The notes beneath the pieces were generated by a model. It was given only the letters and a program-made list of their open reading frames with translations. It was not told the DNA's origin and made no database searches. Below are positions 8,236-17,179 of a stretch of DNA of 64,000 nt, piece after piece. The DNA comes from Prochlorococcus marinus CUG1438 (GTDB taxonomy: Bacteria; Cyanobacteriota; Cyanobacteriia; PCC-6307; Cyanobiaceae): NCBI GenBank assembly GCA_017644325.1, contig JAEPLS010000001.1, forward strand, positions 744,001-808,000. Direction: 5' to 3'. Numbering within the stretch: the first letter of the stretch is position 1; each line of letters starts with the position of its first letter. A program made the translations under genes and the position numbers.

Positions 8236-8982
8236 TTATTTTTCAATTGCATATTGCCATTCGTTATTTTGAGATAGACTTTTCTCTCTGAGTAACTGTA
8301 ATTTCCTACTATTTATTTTAATAACTATCCCATTAGTTGGATACTTCGCGAATATTTTTCTCTCTAACCAATTTTTTTTATATATTTGGATTTCGCTTGT
8401 ATGATTTGTGAAGTAACTCTCAGGGGTGCTGAAGCCACATTTTTTAAGATAGTTAAGGGTTTCGTATTGATTAAGTCTTCCATTAAGTATTTGGAAACAG
8501 CAAAAGCTGAGACTTTTTCCAATGCCTTGATTATTGAGGTATTTTCTTGTAATTCTTTGGGAAATGCCGGCAACTTGGTTTGTAGCGAATAGTTCACCTC
8601 TAATTTGAAAATCTCGTTTGATAGGAATACAATCTGGGACATTTTTAATTTGTTTAATTTTGCTTGAGACATCAAATCCTTTTTTTGTAATAGCTTTATC
8701 AAAATTTCCATCTATATATCTAATTGCAATAGCACAGCCATCAATTTTTGGTTGAATGCTTAATCTTGTTTTTGTGAATAAACTTTCCAAAAATACTTTG
8801 TAGTTTTCTTTAGCTAATTTTGGCAAAGGTTTATTATTTTTTTGATTAAAATAGTTAGGTTCTGGATCAACAGGGATAAAGAGCTTTTCAAGTTGCTTAA
8901 ATGCATTATCCGAAATTATGCCTTCACCTATTCTGTATTGTGCATCTAGATACTTAACATCTCTCACTAATAAATTATTCAT
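8236..8982 (-). CDS. stand-alone NAD+-type DNA ligase adenylation domain
   Basis: The 248-residue protein contains nucleotidyltransferase motifs in order: motif I KIDG (79-82), motif III RGE (128-130), motif IV NGIVIKI (217-223) and a motif V-like WQYAIEK (242-248). The N-terminus (about 10-35) resembles the NMN-binding Ia region of LigA, but E. coli LigA H23 and D36 align with R17 and K29, and Y35 with F28. The protein stops just after motif V, so OB fold, zinc finger, helix-hairpin-helix and BRCT domains are absent (LigA has about 670 residues). It may adenylylate itself, DNA, RNA or something else. It is divergent from the photolyase-like gene. Confidence 0.8.
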   Translation of the reverse strand: MNNLLVRDVKYLDAQYRIGEGIISDNAFKQLEKLFIPVDPEPNYFNQKNNKPLPKLAKENYKVFLESLFTKTRLSIQPKIDGCAIAIRYIDGNFDKAITKKGFDVSSKIKQIKNVPDCIPIKRDFQIRGELFATNQVAGISQRITRKYLNNQGIGKSLSFCCFQILNGRLNQYETLNYLKKCGFSTPESYFTNHTSEIQIYKKNWLERKIFAKYPTNGIVIKINSRKLQLLREKSLSQNNEWQYAIEK

Positions 8983-9259
8983 AATAATTTTGATAAATAC
9001 TTAAAAATCTTTTAAAAAAAATCATTTAAATAAAGATTTGAAAATTAAAACTAAATTTAAAGAGTAATTAATAACTAAATATCTTCCTACGCTGAGAGCG
9101 ATATGAGAGTATAAAATGTACAGATTATGAGTTTAAATTAAATACTTTTATCAAACATATTTACGTAAACGTGAAATAGTAAATATTAAGGATTAATTTG
9201 CAGGCTAATTTTTGAAATTTTTATCAATATAAAAAAAAATTTTTTAGAGTTATCAGAAA

Positions 9260-10414
9260 ATGTCATTTTTATTAGAAGCTCAAAGTATCTGGGACAATTT
9301 TGCGAAATATAAGATTAATGATTATGCAAAATTAAGAAATTTTGATTTTGGACCAAATAACGAAAGTTCAGTTTCAAAATTATCACCTTTCATTACGCAT
9401 AGAATATTATCGGAATATGATCTGATTCATGATATTAAATGTAAGTATAAAATCAAAAATTCAACTAAATTTGTTGAAGAAATATTTTGGAGAGTTTACT
9501 GGAAAGGTTGGATGGAAAATAGACCTCAAGTCTGGCGAAATTTTATTTCAGGAAAACATTTTGATTTTGATTATGAGCTTTATAAAAGTGCAATTAATGG
9601 AAATACAGATATAGATTTTTTTAATTCTTGGGTACTTGAATTAAAGCAGCACAACTATTTGCATAACCATACAAGAATGTGGTTTGCGAGTACATGGATA
9701 TTTAATTTAGGTCTCCCATGGCAATTGGGAGCAAAGTTTTTCTTTGAATATCTTTTTGATGGTGATGCCGCATCTAATCTTCTTAGCTGGAGATGGGTCG
9801 GAGGATTGCAGACTAAGGGAAAGCAATATCTTTTTTCTTCTTCAAACCTTAGAAAGTTTTCAAACAATAGATTTAATCCAGAAAAAATTATTAATAAACA
9901 AATTTTTCTTGAGGAATCGAATCAAATACCTTTAGAAGATGAGATTTTTAAAAATGATATGGATCCTAAATCTGATTATCTGATTATGTTTGAAAATGAT
10001 CTACACCTTGCAACCCTTAAAAATTTGCTTCCAAGCTATAAAAAAGTATTTATTATCCTTCTAAAGAATGAACAAAGACAAATTAAACTGTCTGAATCTG
10101 TTCTGAAATTTAAACAAGATTTGGTCTCTGAAATTGTAGAGCTTTTTAATAATGTTGAACAGATTGATCCTTATTCAATGGAAATTATTTTTAAAAATAC
10201 TAAAGAAATTGACATAATTTATCCCGGAGTGGGAGAAAATTATGATTTTATAACTGAGTTCAAAAATTTATATAGTAAAAAAATCTTTAATCTTGTGAGA
10301 GAAGAAGATTTATTTGCATGGAAATTTGCTAAAAAGGGCTTTTTTAAATTTAAAGAAAATATTCCCAAAATCAATCAGCAAATATTCGAAAACTATTCAA
10401 AAAATAATTTATAA
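9260..10414 (+). CDS. photolyase/cryptochrome-like protein with swapped domain order
   Basis: The 384-residue protein starts directly with a photolyase FAD-binding domain (about 1-215): LSPFITHRILSE (41-52), HNHTRMWFAST (135-145) and DGDAASNLLSWRWV (168-181), the usual flavin- and DNA-contact segments. The normal N-terminal Rossmann-like antenna domain is missing from the front. Residues 238-372 instead resemble that domain: DYLIMFENDLHLATL recalls the photolyase opening strand, then FKQDLVSEIVELF, then EIDIIYPGVGEN, then FAWKFAKKGFFKFKENIP, like the antenna domain's end. I infer a circular permutation. The activity, light-driven DNA repair or light sensing, is not settled. A long AT-rich divergent spacer precedes it. 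Confidence 0.75.
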   Translation: MSFLLEAQSIWDNFAKYKINDYAKLRNFDFGPNNESSVSKLSPFITHRILSEYDLIHDIKCKYKIKNSTKFVEEIFWRVYWKGWMENRPQVWRNFISGKHFDFDYELYKSAINGNTDIDFFNSWVLELKQHNYLHNHTRMWFASTWIFNLGLPWQLGAKFFFEYLFDGDAASNLLSWRWVGGLQTKGKQYLFSSSNLRKFSNNRFNPEKIINKQIFLEESNQIPLEDEIFKNDMDPKSDYLIMFENDLHLATLKNLLPSYKKVFIILLKNEQRQIKLSESVLKFKQDLVSEIVELFNNVEQIDPYSMEIIFKNTKEIDIIYPGVGENYDFITEFKNLYSKKIFNLVREEDLFAWKFAKKGFFKFKENIPKINQQIFENYSKNNL

Positions 10415-10550
10415 CTTTTTTGGATATTTGATAAGAAAAAGAATCCTATAGGTAGGTAAGTATAAATACTTAATTACTCGCGACTTTTGCTGTTTAATCC
10501 ACGATGGATAATGTGACTAGTTATTTTTACTTAAGGATAATTTTTTTATA

Positions 10551-11102
10551 GTGCTTTCAACAATTCTTACTAAATCGTTTAGCAAAGATACTGCTTTATT
10601 AATTCTTAGAGTTATAACTGGAACTGTTCTTATTCATCATGGTTATGAAAAATTAGCAAATATAGAAAATTTTGCTGATGCTTTTGTCAGACCATTACAT
10701 CTCCCATTTCCAATATTTTTATCATACATAGCGGCATTTTCGGAAATAGGGGGTAGTTGGTTATTAATTATAGGCTTAGCTACAAGATTCGGTGCTTTAG
10801 CAATTGTTGGAACAATTTCTGTCGCCATATACCACGCACTTGTTACTTCAGGTTTTAATATTTTTTTACTAGAGCTTTTACTTTTATATTTCGCTTCAGC
10901 AACTTCAATTGCTTTAACAGGGCCTGGCAATTTTTCATTAGATGAAGTGATTATCAGAATCTTGAAATCAGAAGAAGAAGACGAAAGTATTTCTTCAGCA
11001 ACATCCAAAATTTCTAAGAAAGTTGAATTGAAAGAAGAAACAAGCAAAGGTGGCTTATTTCAATTTCTTCAAGCGAACATACTTTCAGATACCTCAAGCT
11101 AA
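10551..11102 (+). CDS. DoxX family membrane protein
   Basis: The protein is 183 residues with four hydrophobic helices and the DoxX pattern: RVITGTVLIHHGYEKL near residue 20, the small-residue helix with 'FSEIGGSWLLIIGLATRFGA' and a third helix with an 'HA' pair. DoxX proteins are inner-membrane proteins tied to quinone or thiol oxidation, with poorly known substrates. The charged C-terminal tail after about residue 140 (Glu/Ser/Lys-rich) is an extension. The start is GTG at 10551 and no closer ATG exists. The 3' end overlaps the convergent 57-residue ORF by nine bases. Confidence 0.82.
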   Translation: MLSTILTKSFSKDTALLILRVITGTVLIHHGYEKLANIENFADAFVRPLHLPFPIFLSYIAAFSEIGGSWLLIIGLATRFGALAIVGTISVAIYHALVTSGFNIFLLELLLLYFASATSIALTGPGNFSLDEVIIRILKSEEEDESISSATSKISKKVELKEETSKGGLFQFLQANILSDTSS

Positions 11103-11267
11103 TTTTTTAGGATAAAGACTATTGATCAGCGCTAACCTTTTACGATAGCTGTTTCTTTTCTCGAGTTTTATCTTAATAGTTGCTTCAGAAAGACTGATAA
11201 ACAGTCCTATTGCAGTCACCCAAGATAAAAAAATAAAAGGGTTTTCTGGAATTTCTGAGAAATTCAT
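11094..11267 (-). CDS. 57-residue single-TM protein
   Basis: An ATG frame of 57 codons begins at 11267 and ends in TGA at 11094-11096. It has a hydrophobic helix (about residues 11-27, FIFLSWVTAIGLFISLS) followed by a basic tail (KIKLEKRNSYRKR). It fills the gap between the DoxX gene and the flavin oxidase-like gene. I do not recognise the family; the helix-plus-basic-tail pattern and normal codon use support a real small membrane protein. Confidence 0.5.
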   Translation of the reverse strand: MNFSEIPENPFIFLSWVTAIGLFISLSEATIKIKLEKRNSYRKRLALINSLYPKKLA

Positions 11268-11341
11268 ATCAATTTTACTTCTTTTTTAAAACTGACTGAT
11301 CAGTAAATGTTTTTCAACCTAAATATACAAATTAGAAATAT

Positions 11342-11893
11342 TTAAGGATTGATTTCAACTTTTTCCCATTTCATAAACTTTTCCCAAAGATATCTTTTAT
11401 GAATAGGCTTTTCTAATTTAAGAAGATCTACTGAATCAATTTCAAAATTTAGAACTACAAAATTTTCTGACTTGGGTAGATTGTGTAATATTTCAAAATT
11501 AGATTGAATTTTTGGGTTTAGTTTCTCTCCAGGGGATCCCCAAAACCAAGAAGATTTTGATTTTTCTGATAATGAATCCCAATAGTTTTTATTATCGTAC
11601 AATTCACGAATTTTTCCTTTGAATCTATATTGTGATTTGGTTTTCAAAAAGAGCCATAATATTTCTGCATTAGGGTTAGATTTTAAATGCCCAATTTTTT
11701 CACTTCTTCTATCTGTAAAAATAATCATAGAACTATCTTTATGCCATCCTCTGAAAACAACTGTTCTTAATCTCGGCTCATTTTCTTTGCTAACTGTTGC
11801 AAGCTGTATCCACTTATTAGAGGGTGATTTGCCTTCTTTCTTTCTAGAAAATTTTAAATCTTGTCTCCAGCTTGGTAAGTTATTTTCAAGCAT
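11342..11893 (-). CDS. Alr4036-type pyridoxamine 5'-phosphate oxidase-like FMN protein
   Basis: The 183-residue protein has the split-barrel flavin fold signature: IQLATVSKENEPRLRTVVFRG near the start, a FTDRRSEKIGHLKSNP segment (about 74-89) and the 'FWGSPGE' motif seen in the Alr4036 subgroup common in cyanobacteria and plants. These proteins bind FMN; the physiological substrate is not established and it need not be the vitamin B6 enzyme PdxH. Its ATG overlaps the 3' end of the upstream gene on the same strand by eight bases, so the two form an operon. Confidence 0.82.
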   Translation of the reverse strand: MLENNLPSWRQDLKFSRKKEGKSPSNKWIQLATVSKENEPRLRTVVFRGWHKDSSMIIFTDRRSEKIGHLKSNPNAEILWLFLKTKSQYRFKGKIRELYDNKNYWDSLSEKSKSSWFWGSPGEKLNPKIQSNFEILHNLPKSENFVVLNFEIDSVDLLKLEKPIHKRYLWEKFMKWEKVEINP

Positions 11894-12503
11894 TTAATTT
11901 AGGTAAAATAAGGCCACTTTTCTTTTTGTATTCTTCGAATGCACCATATTTTGAGAGCGATTTATCTTTTTTTATCATTCTTGGCAGAAAAACTATAAAG
12001 AAAAATATTACAAGAACTACAAATGGAATGATACTCAATGAAAGGATTGCGAATGATAGATAAATAAGTATTTCTCCTAGGTAATTTGTATTCCTTACAT
12101 TTTTGAAAAAACCTTCTTTAATTAAATCTTTTTTTAATTTAAGAGAAAAATATTTTTGGGCATCACTAGCAAAGTGTAAAAACACACCAATTATGTTAAT
12201 AGATACAGATGCAGCTATTATGATATTTGGAACAGATTTCTGAGATGAGATAAGAATGAAGGGAGCTACCCAGTAACTTCCAAGGAAAATAAAGCCAGTA
12301 ATTGAAGTTAAAAAATTGATTTTTTCTTTAAAATAAGGATCTGGGAATATTTTTTCTTTTAGAAGCCAAAGGAATCCATAAGTACCATGAAGAGCTAAAT
12401 AAATGTAGGGAGCGATAGTAAAGTTATCGAAAAAAATCATAAGCCCTATTACTACAAATGCTGTGAGCCCCTTATGAAGATTAATTATTTGATTAAGTTT
12501 CAT
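11886..12503 (-). CDS. isoprenylcysteine methyltransferase / steroid-reductase-like membrane protein
   Basis: The product has 205 residues and about five hydrophobic helices. The C-terminal half holds the pattern GFFKNVRNTNYLGEILIYLSFA followed by an 'FEEYKKKSG' end, as in the ICMT / DUF1295 superfamily of membrane enzymes that methylate or reduce lipophilic substrates. The substrate here is unknown. It is the first gene of a two-gene unit with the FMN protein. Confidence 0.7.
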   Translation of the reverse strand: MKLNQIINLHKGLTAFVVIGLMIFFDNFTIAPYIYLALHGTYGFLWLLKEKIFPDPYFKEKINFLTSITGFIFLGSYWVAPFILISSQKSVPNIIIAASVSINIIGVFLHFASDAQKYFSLKLKKDLIKEGFFKNVRNTNYLGEILIYLSFAILSLSIIPFVVLVIFFFIVFLPRMIKKDKSLSKYGAFEEYKKKSGLILPKLNA

Positions 12504-12570
12504 CTTTTTTAATAATCTAAAAAATGAAATTATTTTCTGTGGATATAAGCTAGGCCGTCAATAGTTGTGA

Positions 12571-12642
12571 TGGGCGATACTGGATTCGAACCAGTGGCCA
12601 CTACCGTGTCGAGGTAGTGCTCTACCACTGAGCTAATCGCCC
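12571..12642 (-). tRNA. tRNA-Val (GAC)
   Basis: On the minus strand this folds as a full cloverleaf: acceptor GGGCGAT/ATCGCCC, D arm GCTC-AGTGGTA-GAGC, anticodon arm CTACC-TCGACAC-GGTAG, and T arm ACTGG-TTCGAAT-CCAGT, with discriminator A. The anticodon is GAC. The base before the anticodon (position 33) reads C instead of the almost universal T. No CCA is encoded. Confidence 0.93.
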
Positions 12643-12692
12643 AAATTGAAGAATTATAAATCCCCCTTATAAGAAAATAGCAGGTTAAAGTT

Positions 12693-13484
12693 TCATTTTC
12701 TAAGTAATTTAACTTTCCATCTTTCTCTTTTAGTGATTTCTAAATTTAGAATTTCGATAAATCCTTTTTTTTCTAGTTCTAGTTTGTCGCCAATTTTTAA
12801 ATTAATAGTTGGCTTATTAACTTTGCCTCCATTTAATTTGAGCATTCCATTTTCAATTCTTTCAATAATTTTGGTTCGCGATATTCTAAAACCTGCTGAA
12901 GCTATAGCGTCTAATCTTGTTGAGGCTTCTACTGTATTAATAAATTTTTTTGTTCTTCCTGAGGGTATTTGTAGTTCATCTATATCAACTAAATTAAGTT
13001 TTACTTTTACGTCTCTCAAATAAAAAATCTTTTCATCTAGATGCTCAGTATCTGAATTATCAATTATCCCTTGTGCCCCCCTATCGCCAATAGTCCATAT
13101 ATCTCCTACTTTTACTTCATTTAACCCATTTTCAATTAAGAGAGATCTAAAGTCTTCTTGTGTAGCATTATCAAATAAAAAATTGCCATAAATTTTTATC
13201 CCTTGCGCAGGAAAATTACTTTTAAGCACGTCCTCTTCAGGAATATTATCCCCTCTAAAGCAAGCTATTCTAGATCTTTGAGCAGAGGAGAAGCCTCCAT
13301 AAATAAAAAATTTGAAATCATTTAAATTTTCAAAATCTTTTAAGATCTCTTCGCAAACATAAGTTGAATTAAATCCAGTCCAATAAGTTTCCCAGTGTTT
13401 GTAAGCTAAGTTAGCAATATTTATTAATTCCTCAGCTTCTTTTTTGTAGTTTGAATTTATTAAGATTCCTTTTAAATCAATCAT
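12693..13484 (-). CDS. photosystem II S4 domain protein
   Basis: The 263-residue protein has the YlmH-like layout: an N-terminal alpha/beta region (1-180) and a C-terminal S4 RNA-binding domain (about 183-245; STRLDAIASAGFRISRTKIIERI). It matches the cyanobacterial and plastid family named photosystem II S4 domain protein. Its molecular role is not established; RNA binding is likely. It lies directly downstream of, and one base from, the 188-residue hypothetical gene, so they are co-transcribed. Confidence 0.88.
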   Translation of the reverse strand: MIDLKGILINSNYKKEAEELINIANLAYKHWETYWTGFNSTYVCEEILKDFENLNDFKFFIYGGFSSAQRSRIACFRGDNIPEEDVLKSNFPAQGIKIYGNFLFDNATQEDFRSLLIENGLNEVKVGDIWTIGDRGAQGIIDNSDTEHLDEKIFYLRDVKVKLNLVDIDELQIPSGRTKKFINTVEASTRLDAIASAGFRISRTKIIERIENGMLKLNGGKVNKPTINLKIGDKLELEKKGFIEILNLEITKRERWKVKLLRK

Positions 13485-14051
13485 TTAGCCTTCTAAAAAA
13501 AATATATCTTTTGCCTCTGATTGCTTTATCAAAGCCCAAGGTAATTCAGTTCCAATTTGATTTTCAAGTAGAACAAGCCATTTACCCTCTTTATTCAAAT
13601 TAATAATTGATCTCAACTCTTTATTTCTATTTAAGTTGATACTTGAAGAAGAAACAATGCTTCCTAAATAACCTGAACCCATTCCTAAGAGACCACCAAT
13701 TAATGATTCCCCGATGTTATTTAAACCAAGAAAGCTGAAGGTAGTTAAATTTGTCATATTAGAAAAAGCTATTCCAGCTATAAAACCAAATGGCATTAGC
13801 CATCTACTCATATCTTTTTGTCTAATCTTTCTATCAAGTTTAGGATTTAAAATTCTAATATCTTCAAAATTTTGAGATTTGAATAGGATATTTGTTTTCG
13901 CATCTAGCAATTTGGTTTCTTCTGATGTTATTTTTTCACTTATTGGTGGGATCAAAATAGCTTCAGAGAGCATCACTGATTTTTCTTTGAAAACATCAAA
14001 TAGTTGGACACATTTATCGATGTCTTCAAATATCACAATACTTTTTGTCAA
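13485..14051 (-). CDS. hypothetical protein with glycine-rich membrane segment
   Basis: The 188-residue protein has a soluble start, then a hydrophobic, Gly-rich central stretch (about 85-135; FGFIAGIAFSN and GGLLGMGSGYLGS) likely to form two helices, then a soluble tail. I do not recognise the family; it looks like a picocyanobacterial hypothetical. It precedes the PSII S4 gene with no spacing and is divergent from serA across about 100 bases. Confidence 0.65.
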   Translation of the reverse strand: MTKSIVIFEDIDKCVQLFDVFKEKSVMLSEAILIPPISEKITSEETKLLDAKTNILFKSQNFEDIRILNPKLDRKIRQKDMSRWLMPFGFIAGIAFSNMTNLTTFSFLGLNNIGESLIGGLLGMGSGYLGSIVSSSSINLNRNKELRSIINLNKEGKWLVLLENQIGTELPWALIKQSEAKDIFFLEG

Positions 14052-14150
14052 ATTTCAATCCTCAACTGTTTGTGTGTTATTCAAATTAATAAAATAAGAT
14101 ACATACACTATAGATTAAGTTAAAGTAAAAGATTAAAGAACCAATCTTAA

Positions 14151-15737
14151 ATGACAAAAGTTCTCATTACAGATCCAATTGATCAAACAGGAATCGATAT
14201 TCTCTCACAAGTTGCTCAGGTTGATCAAAAGATAGGAATCTCAGAAACTGAATTGGCTTCCATTATTGGAGATTATGATGCTTTAATGATTCGCTCTGGT
14301 ACTCAAGTGACTCAAGAAATTATTAATTCTTCAAATAAACTGAGAATTATTGGAAGAGCGGGAGTTGGAGTCGACAATGTAGATGTTAAGGCTGCTACGC
14401 AAAAAGGAGTACTTGTAGTTAATTCTCCAGGAGGTAATACTATAGCGGCTGCTGAGCACACTATAGCAATGATGTTGGCCTTATCTAGACATATTCCAGT
14501 TGCTAATAGCAGTACGTTATTGGGTAAATGGGAAAGAAAGAAATTTGTTGGGAATGAGCTTTATAAGAAAAAATTAGGTGTGGTAGGTTTAGGGAAAATT
14601 GGTGCTCATGTAGCGAAAGTTGCTAATGCATTGGGAATGGAAGTTTACGGATATGATCCCTTTGTTTCAAATGAAAGAGCTCAACAAATACAAGTTAAAC
14701 TATCTGAACTAGAGGATTTATTTCAACAATCTGATTACGTAACTTTGCATTTACCTCGCACACCAGAGACAGAGAATTTAGTAAATATGGATGTGCTTAA
14801 AAGTATGAAAAGTAGCGCAAAATTAATTAATTGTGCTCGAGGAGGCTTGATTGACGAAGAAGCATTGTCAGAAGCTTTAAATAAATCATTGATTGGAGGC
14901 GCTGCAATAGATGTCTTTTCTAAAGAACCTTTGGAATCTAATTCGCCACTTTTGAAGGTTGAAAAGAATCTTATTCTTACCCCTCACTTAGGAGCATCTA
15001 CTCGGGAAGCTCAAGAAAATGTAGCTGTTGATGTAGCAGAACAAATAAGAGATGTCTTGCTTGGCTTATCTGCTAGAACTGCAGTAAACATACCAGGTTT
15101 GAGCCCTGATATTATGGATAGTCTGAAACCTCATTTACAGTTGGCTGAAACAATGGGTCTGCTTATAAGCCAGCTTTCAGGTGGACAGATTCAAAAACTA
15201 GAGGTGAAGCTTCAAGGCGAATTTGTGCAACATCCTTCCCAACCATTAATAATTGCCAGTCTAAAAGGACTTCTAAGTAAAGCTTTGGGAGATAGGATAA
15301 ATTATGTGAACGCCTCTCTAGAAGCAGATTCGAGGGGCATTACAGTTGTCGAAAGTAAAGATGAGGCAAGACCTGAATTTGCTAGCGGGTCGCTTCAGTT
15401 AACTACTTATGGAGATAATGGGGACCATAGCGTAGCAGGAAGCATTTTTGCTGATGGAGAATTAAGAATTATTAGTATTGATCAATACCCAGTCAACGTA
15501 TCGCCAAGCAGATATATGTTGGTTACGAGGCACAGGGATATGCCTGGCATTATTGGCAAGCTGGGGTCCTTATTAGGTAGCAACAACGTAAATATTGCCT
15601 CAATGCAAGTTGGGCGCAAAATTGTTAGAGGTGAAGCTGTTATGGTTCTAAGTATTGATGATCCAATACCTAATAAGTTGCTTGATACCATAATTGAAGT
15701 TGAGGGAATTACCAATGCTAATCCAGTTACTCTATAA
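14151..15737 (+). CDS. serA: D-3-phosphoglycerate dehydrogenase
   Basis: SerA oxidises 3-phosphoglycerate to 3-phosphohydroxypyruvate, the first step of serine synthesis in the cytoplasm. The 528 residues match the long (type I) form: substrate and NAD domains with [13 protein letters not shown], the catalytic region [13 protein letters not shown] and [12 protein letters not shown], then an ASB domain (about 325-450) and a C-terminal ACT domain (about 455-528; [18 protein letters not shown]), the likely site of serine feedback. It is followed 17 bases later by prmA on the same strand. Confidence 0.96.
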   Translation: MTKVLITDPIDQTGIDILSQVAQVDQKIGISETELASIIGDYDALMIRSGTQVTQEIINSSNKLRIIGRAGVGVDNVDVKAATQKGVLVVNSPGGNTIAAAEHTIAMMLALSRHIPVANSSTLLGKWERKKFVGNELYKKKLGVVGLGKIGAHVAKVANALGMEVYGYDPFVSNERAQQIQVKLSELEDLFQQSDYVTLHLPRTPETENLVNMDVLKSMKSSAKLINCARGGLIDEEALSEALNKSLIGGAAIDVFSKEPLESNSPLLKVEKNLILTPHLGASTREAQENVAVDVAEQIRDVLLGLSARTAVNIPGLSPDIMDSLKPHLQLAETMGLLISQLSGGQIQKLEVKLQGEFVQHPSQPLIIASLKGLLSKALGDRINYVNASLEADSRGITVVESKDEARPEFASGSLQLTTYGDNGDHSVAGSIFADGELRIISIDQYPVNVSPSRYMLVTRHRDMPGIIGKLGSLLGSNNVNIASMQVGRKIVRGEAVMVLSIDDPIPNKLLDTIIEVEGITNANPVTL

Positions 15738-15754
15738 AAAGGCTTGCTTTGTTC

Positions 15755-16666
15755 ATGGCAATTAAAAATTGGTATAAACTAACTTTTCTTATAGAAAGTG
15801 ATTCAGAAGAAATTATTATTTGGAAATTAAATGAGCTGGGAATAATTAGTTTTTCATTTGAGTATTTAATTAAAAATAAAAATAATAAAAAGGTGAACAT
15901 ATGGCTTCCAATTGATGATTGGGGAGAGAGTTCTAGAAGTGGTTTGGAAAAAATAATTAGCAAACTTCTAAACATTAATGCCCCTAACAATCAATTTTTT
16001 GACTGGATTATTATTAAAGAGGAGGATTGGTTGACAAGCTGGAAGAAATATTGGGCGCCTGAATTAGTAGGAAATCATTTTTTAATATTGCCTTGTTGGA
16101 TGAATATAAATGAAAAATTTAAAGATAAAAAAATCATAAAAATTGATCCTGGAGCAGCCTTTGGTACGGGAAGTCATCCTTCGACTTATCTTTGCTTGGA
16201 AAAAATGGAGAATATTTTATTTTCTGATAAAAAGGTGTTAGATATTGGGAGTGGTAGCGGGATTTTGAGTGTCGCCGCAAGATTGCTTGGCGCTAAAGAG
16301 GTTTGTGCAGTAGATAATGATTATTTAGCTATAAATTCAACTAACTCTAATTTTCAACTAAATTTCGGTAATTTAAAAAACTTCAATACATATTTGGGAT
16401 CTTTTAATGAGTTAATTTTAAAAAATCAACTCAAACAATTTGATGTTGTTTTATGCAATATTCTTGCTGAAGTAATAAAAGAAATGATTCCAAATATTTA
16501 TAAGTGCTTGAGAAACAATGGGGAAGTCATTTTAAGTGGAATTCTGAATTCGCAAAAAGATGAAATTATAAAAATATTAATTCAGAATGACTTGAAATTA
16601 TTGGATGTATCAACTAGAAAAGATTGGGCATGTATTTCTGCGCAAAAAGCCAGCGATCAAACCTAA
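15755..16666 (+). CDS. prmA: ribosomal protein L11 methyltransferase
   Basis: PrmA methylates ribosomal protein L11 using S-adenosylmethionine. The frame has the family motif [14 protein letters not shown] (about 127-140) and the SAM-binding loop [12 protein letters not shown], then 'VLCNILAEV' resembling the NPPF-type catalytic site region. The ATG at 15755 gives 303 residues; a TTG six bases upstream is also in frame but adds nothing. It sits just after serA and probably shares its transcript. The N-terminal domain is the L11-binding part. Confidence 0.93.
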   Translation: MAIKNWYKLTFLIESDSEEIIIWKLNELGIISFSFEYLIKNKNNKKVNIWLPIDDWGESSRSGLEKIISKLLNINAPNNQFFDWIIIKEEDWLTSWKKYWAPELVGNHFLILPCWMNINEKFKDKKIIKIDPGAAFGTGSHPSTYLCLEKMENILFSDKKVLDIGSGSGILSVAARLLGAKEVCAVDNDYLAINSTNSNFQLNFGNLKNFNTYLGSFNELILKNQLKQFDVVLCNILAEVIKEMIPNIYKCLRNNGEVILSGILNSQKDEIIKILIQNDLKLLDVSTRKDWACISAQKASDQT

Positions 16667-16801
16667 GTATAAGTTTTTCTTATAAATTCTCATTAATACA
16701 TTTTATTGTGTCATTTTTTACTTCAAAATCTCACATATCGACCCAATCGATGTTAAAAATGTAGTTATTAGGTATTAACTACCAACAATTTTTTTTTTTA
16801 A

Positions 16802-17101
16802 ATGGCTTCTTTCAAAGTTACACTCATCAACGAAGGTGAAGGTCTTAATTCAACTATCGAAGTACCTGATGACCAGTACATCCTTGATGCTGCTGAAGAG
16901 CAAGGTATAGACCTTCCTTATTCCTGCAGAGCTGGAGCATGTTCAACATGTGCTGGAAAAGTTACTTCAGGTAGTGTTGATCAATCAGATCAAAGTTTCT
17001 TGGATGATGACCAACTAGAAGCTGGTTTTGTACTTACATGTGTTGCTTATCCAACATCTGACGTAACAATTACAACTCATGCTGAGGAAGAATTGTATTA
17101 A
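16802..17101 (+). CDS. petF: plant-type [2Fe-2S] ferredoxin
   Basis: The 99-residue protein is the soluble photosynthetic electron carrier from photosystem I to FNR and other acceptors. The cluster ligands are visible in [12 protein letters not shown] (three Cys) and the later [10 protein letters not shown] (fourth Cys). It is acidic, as is usual for plant-type ferredoxins. About 135 bases of upstream sequence likely hold its own promoter, and a strong intrinsic terminator follows, in agreement with a short, highly expressed monocistronic mRNA. Confidence 0.96.
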   Translation: MASFKVTLINEGEGLNSTIEVPDDQYILDAAEEQGIDLPYSCRAGACSTCAGKVTSGSVDQSDQSFLDDDQLEAGFVLTCVAYPTSDVTITTHAEEELY

Positions 17102-17146
17102 TTATAAAAAATTAACTTTTCTAAGTTGATTATTTATTATTTCTCT

Positions 17147-17175
17147 GCCACCCTCTGTAAAGGTGGCTTTTTTTT
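17147..17175 (+). terminator. intrinsic terminator of petF
   Basis: A GCCACC / GGTGGC stem with a nine-base loop is followed directly by a run of eight T and an A. It is the clearest Rho-independent terminator in the window and lies 46 bases past the ferredoxin stop. Confidence 0.88.
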
Positions 17176-17179
17176 ATGG

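Noticed and set aside
16669-16690. TATAAG/CTTATA hairpin after prmA as a terminator
   Set aside because: The stem is AT-only and is not followed by a T-run, so I cannot support termination.
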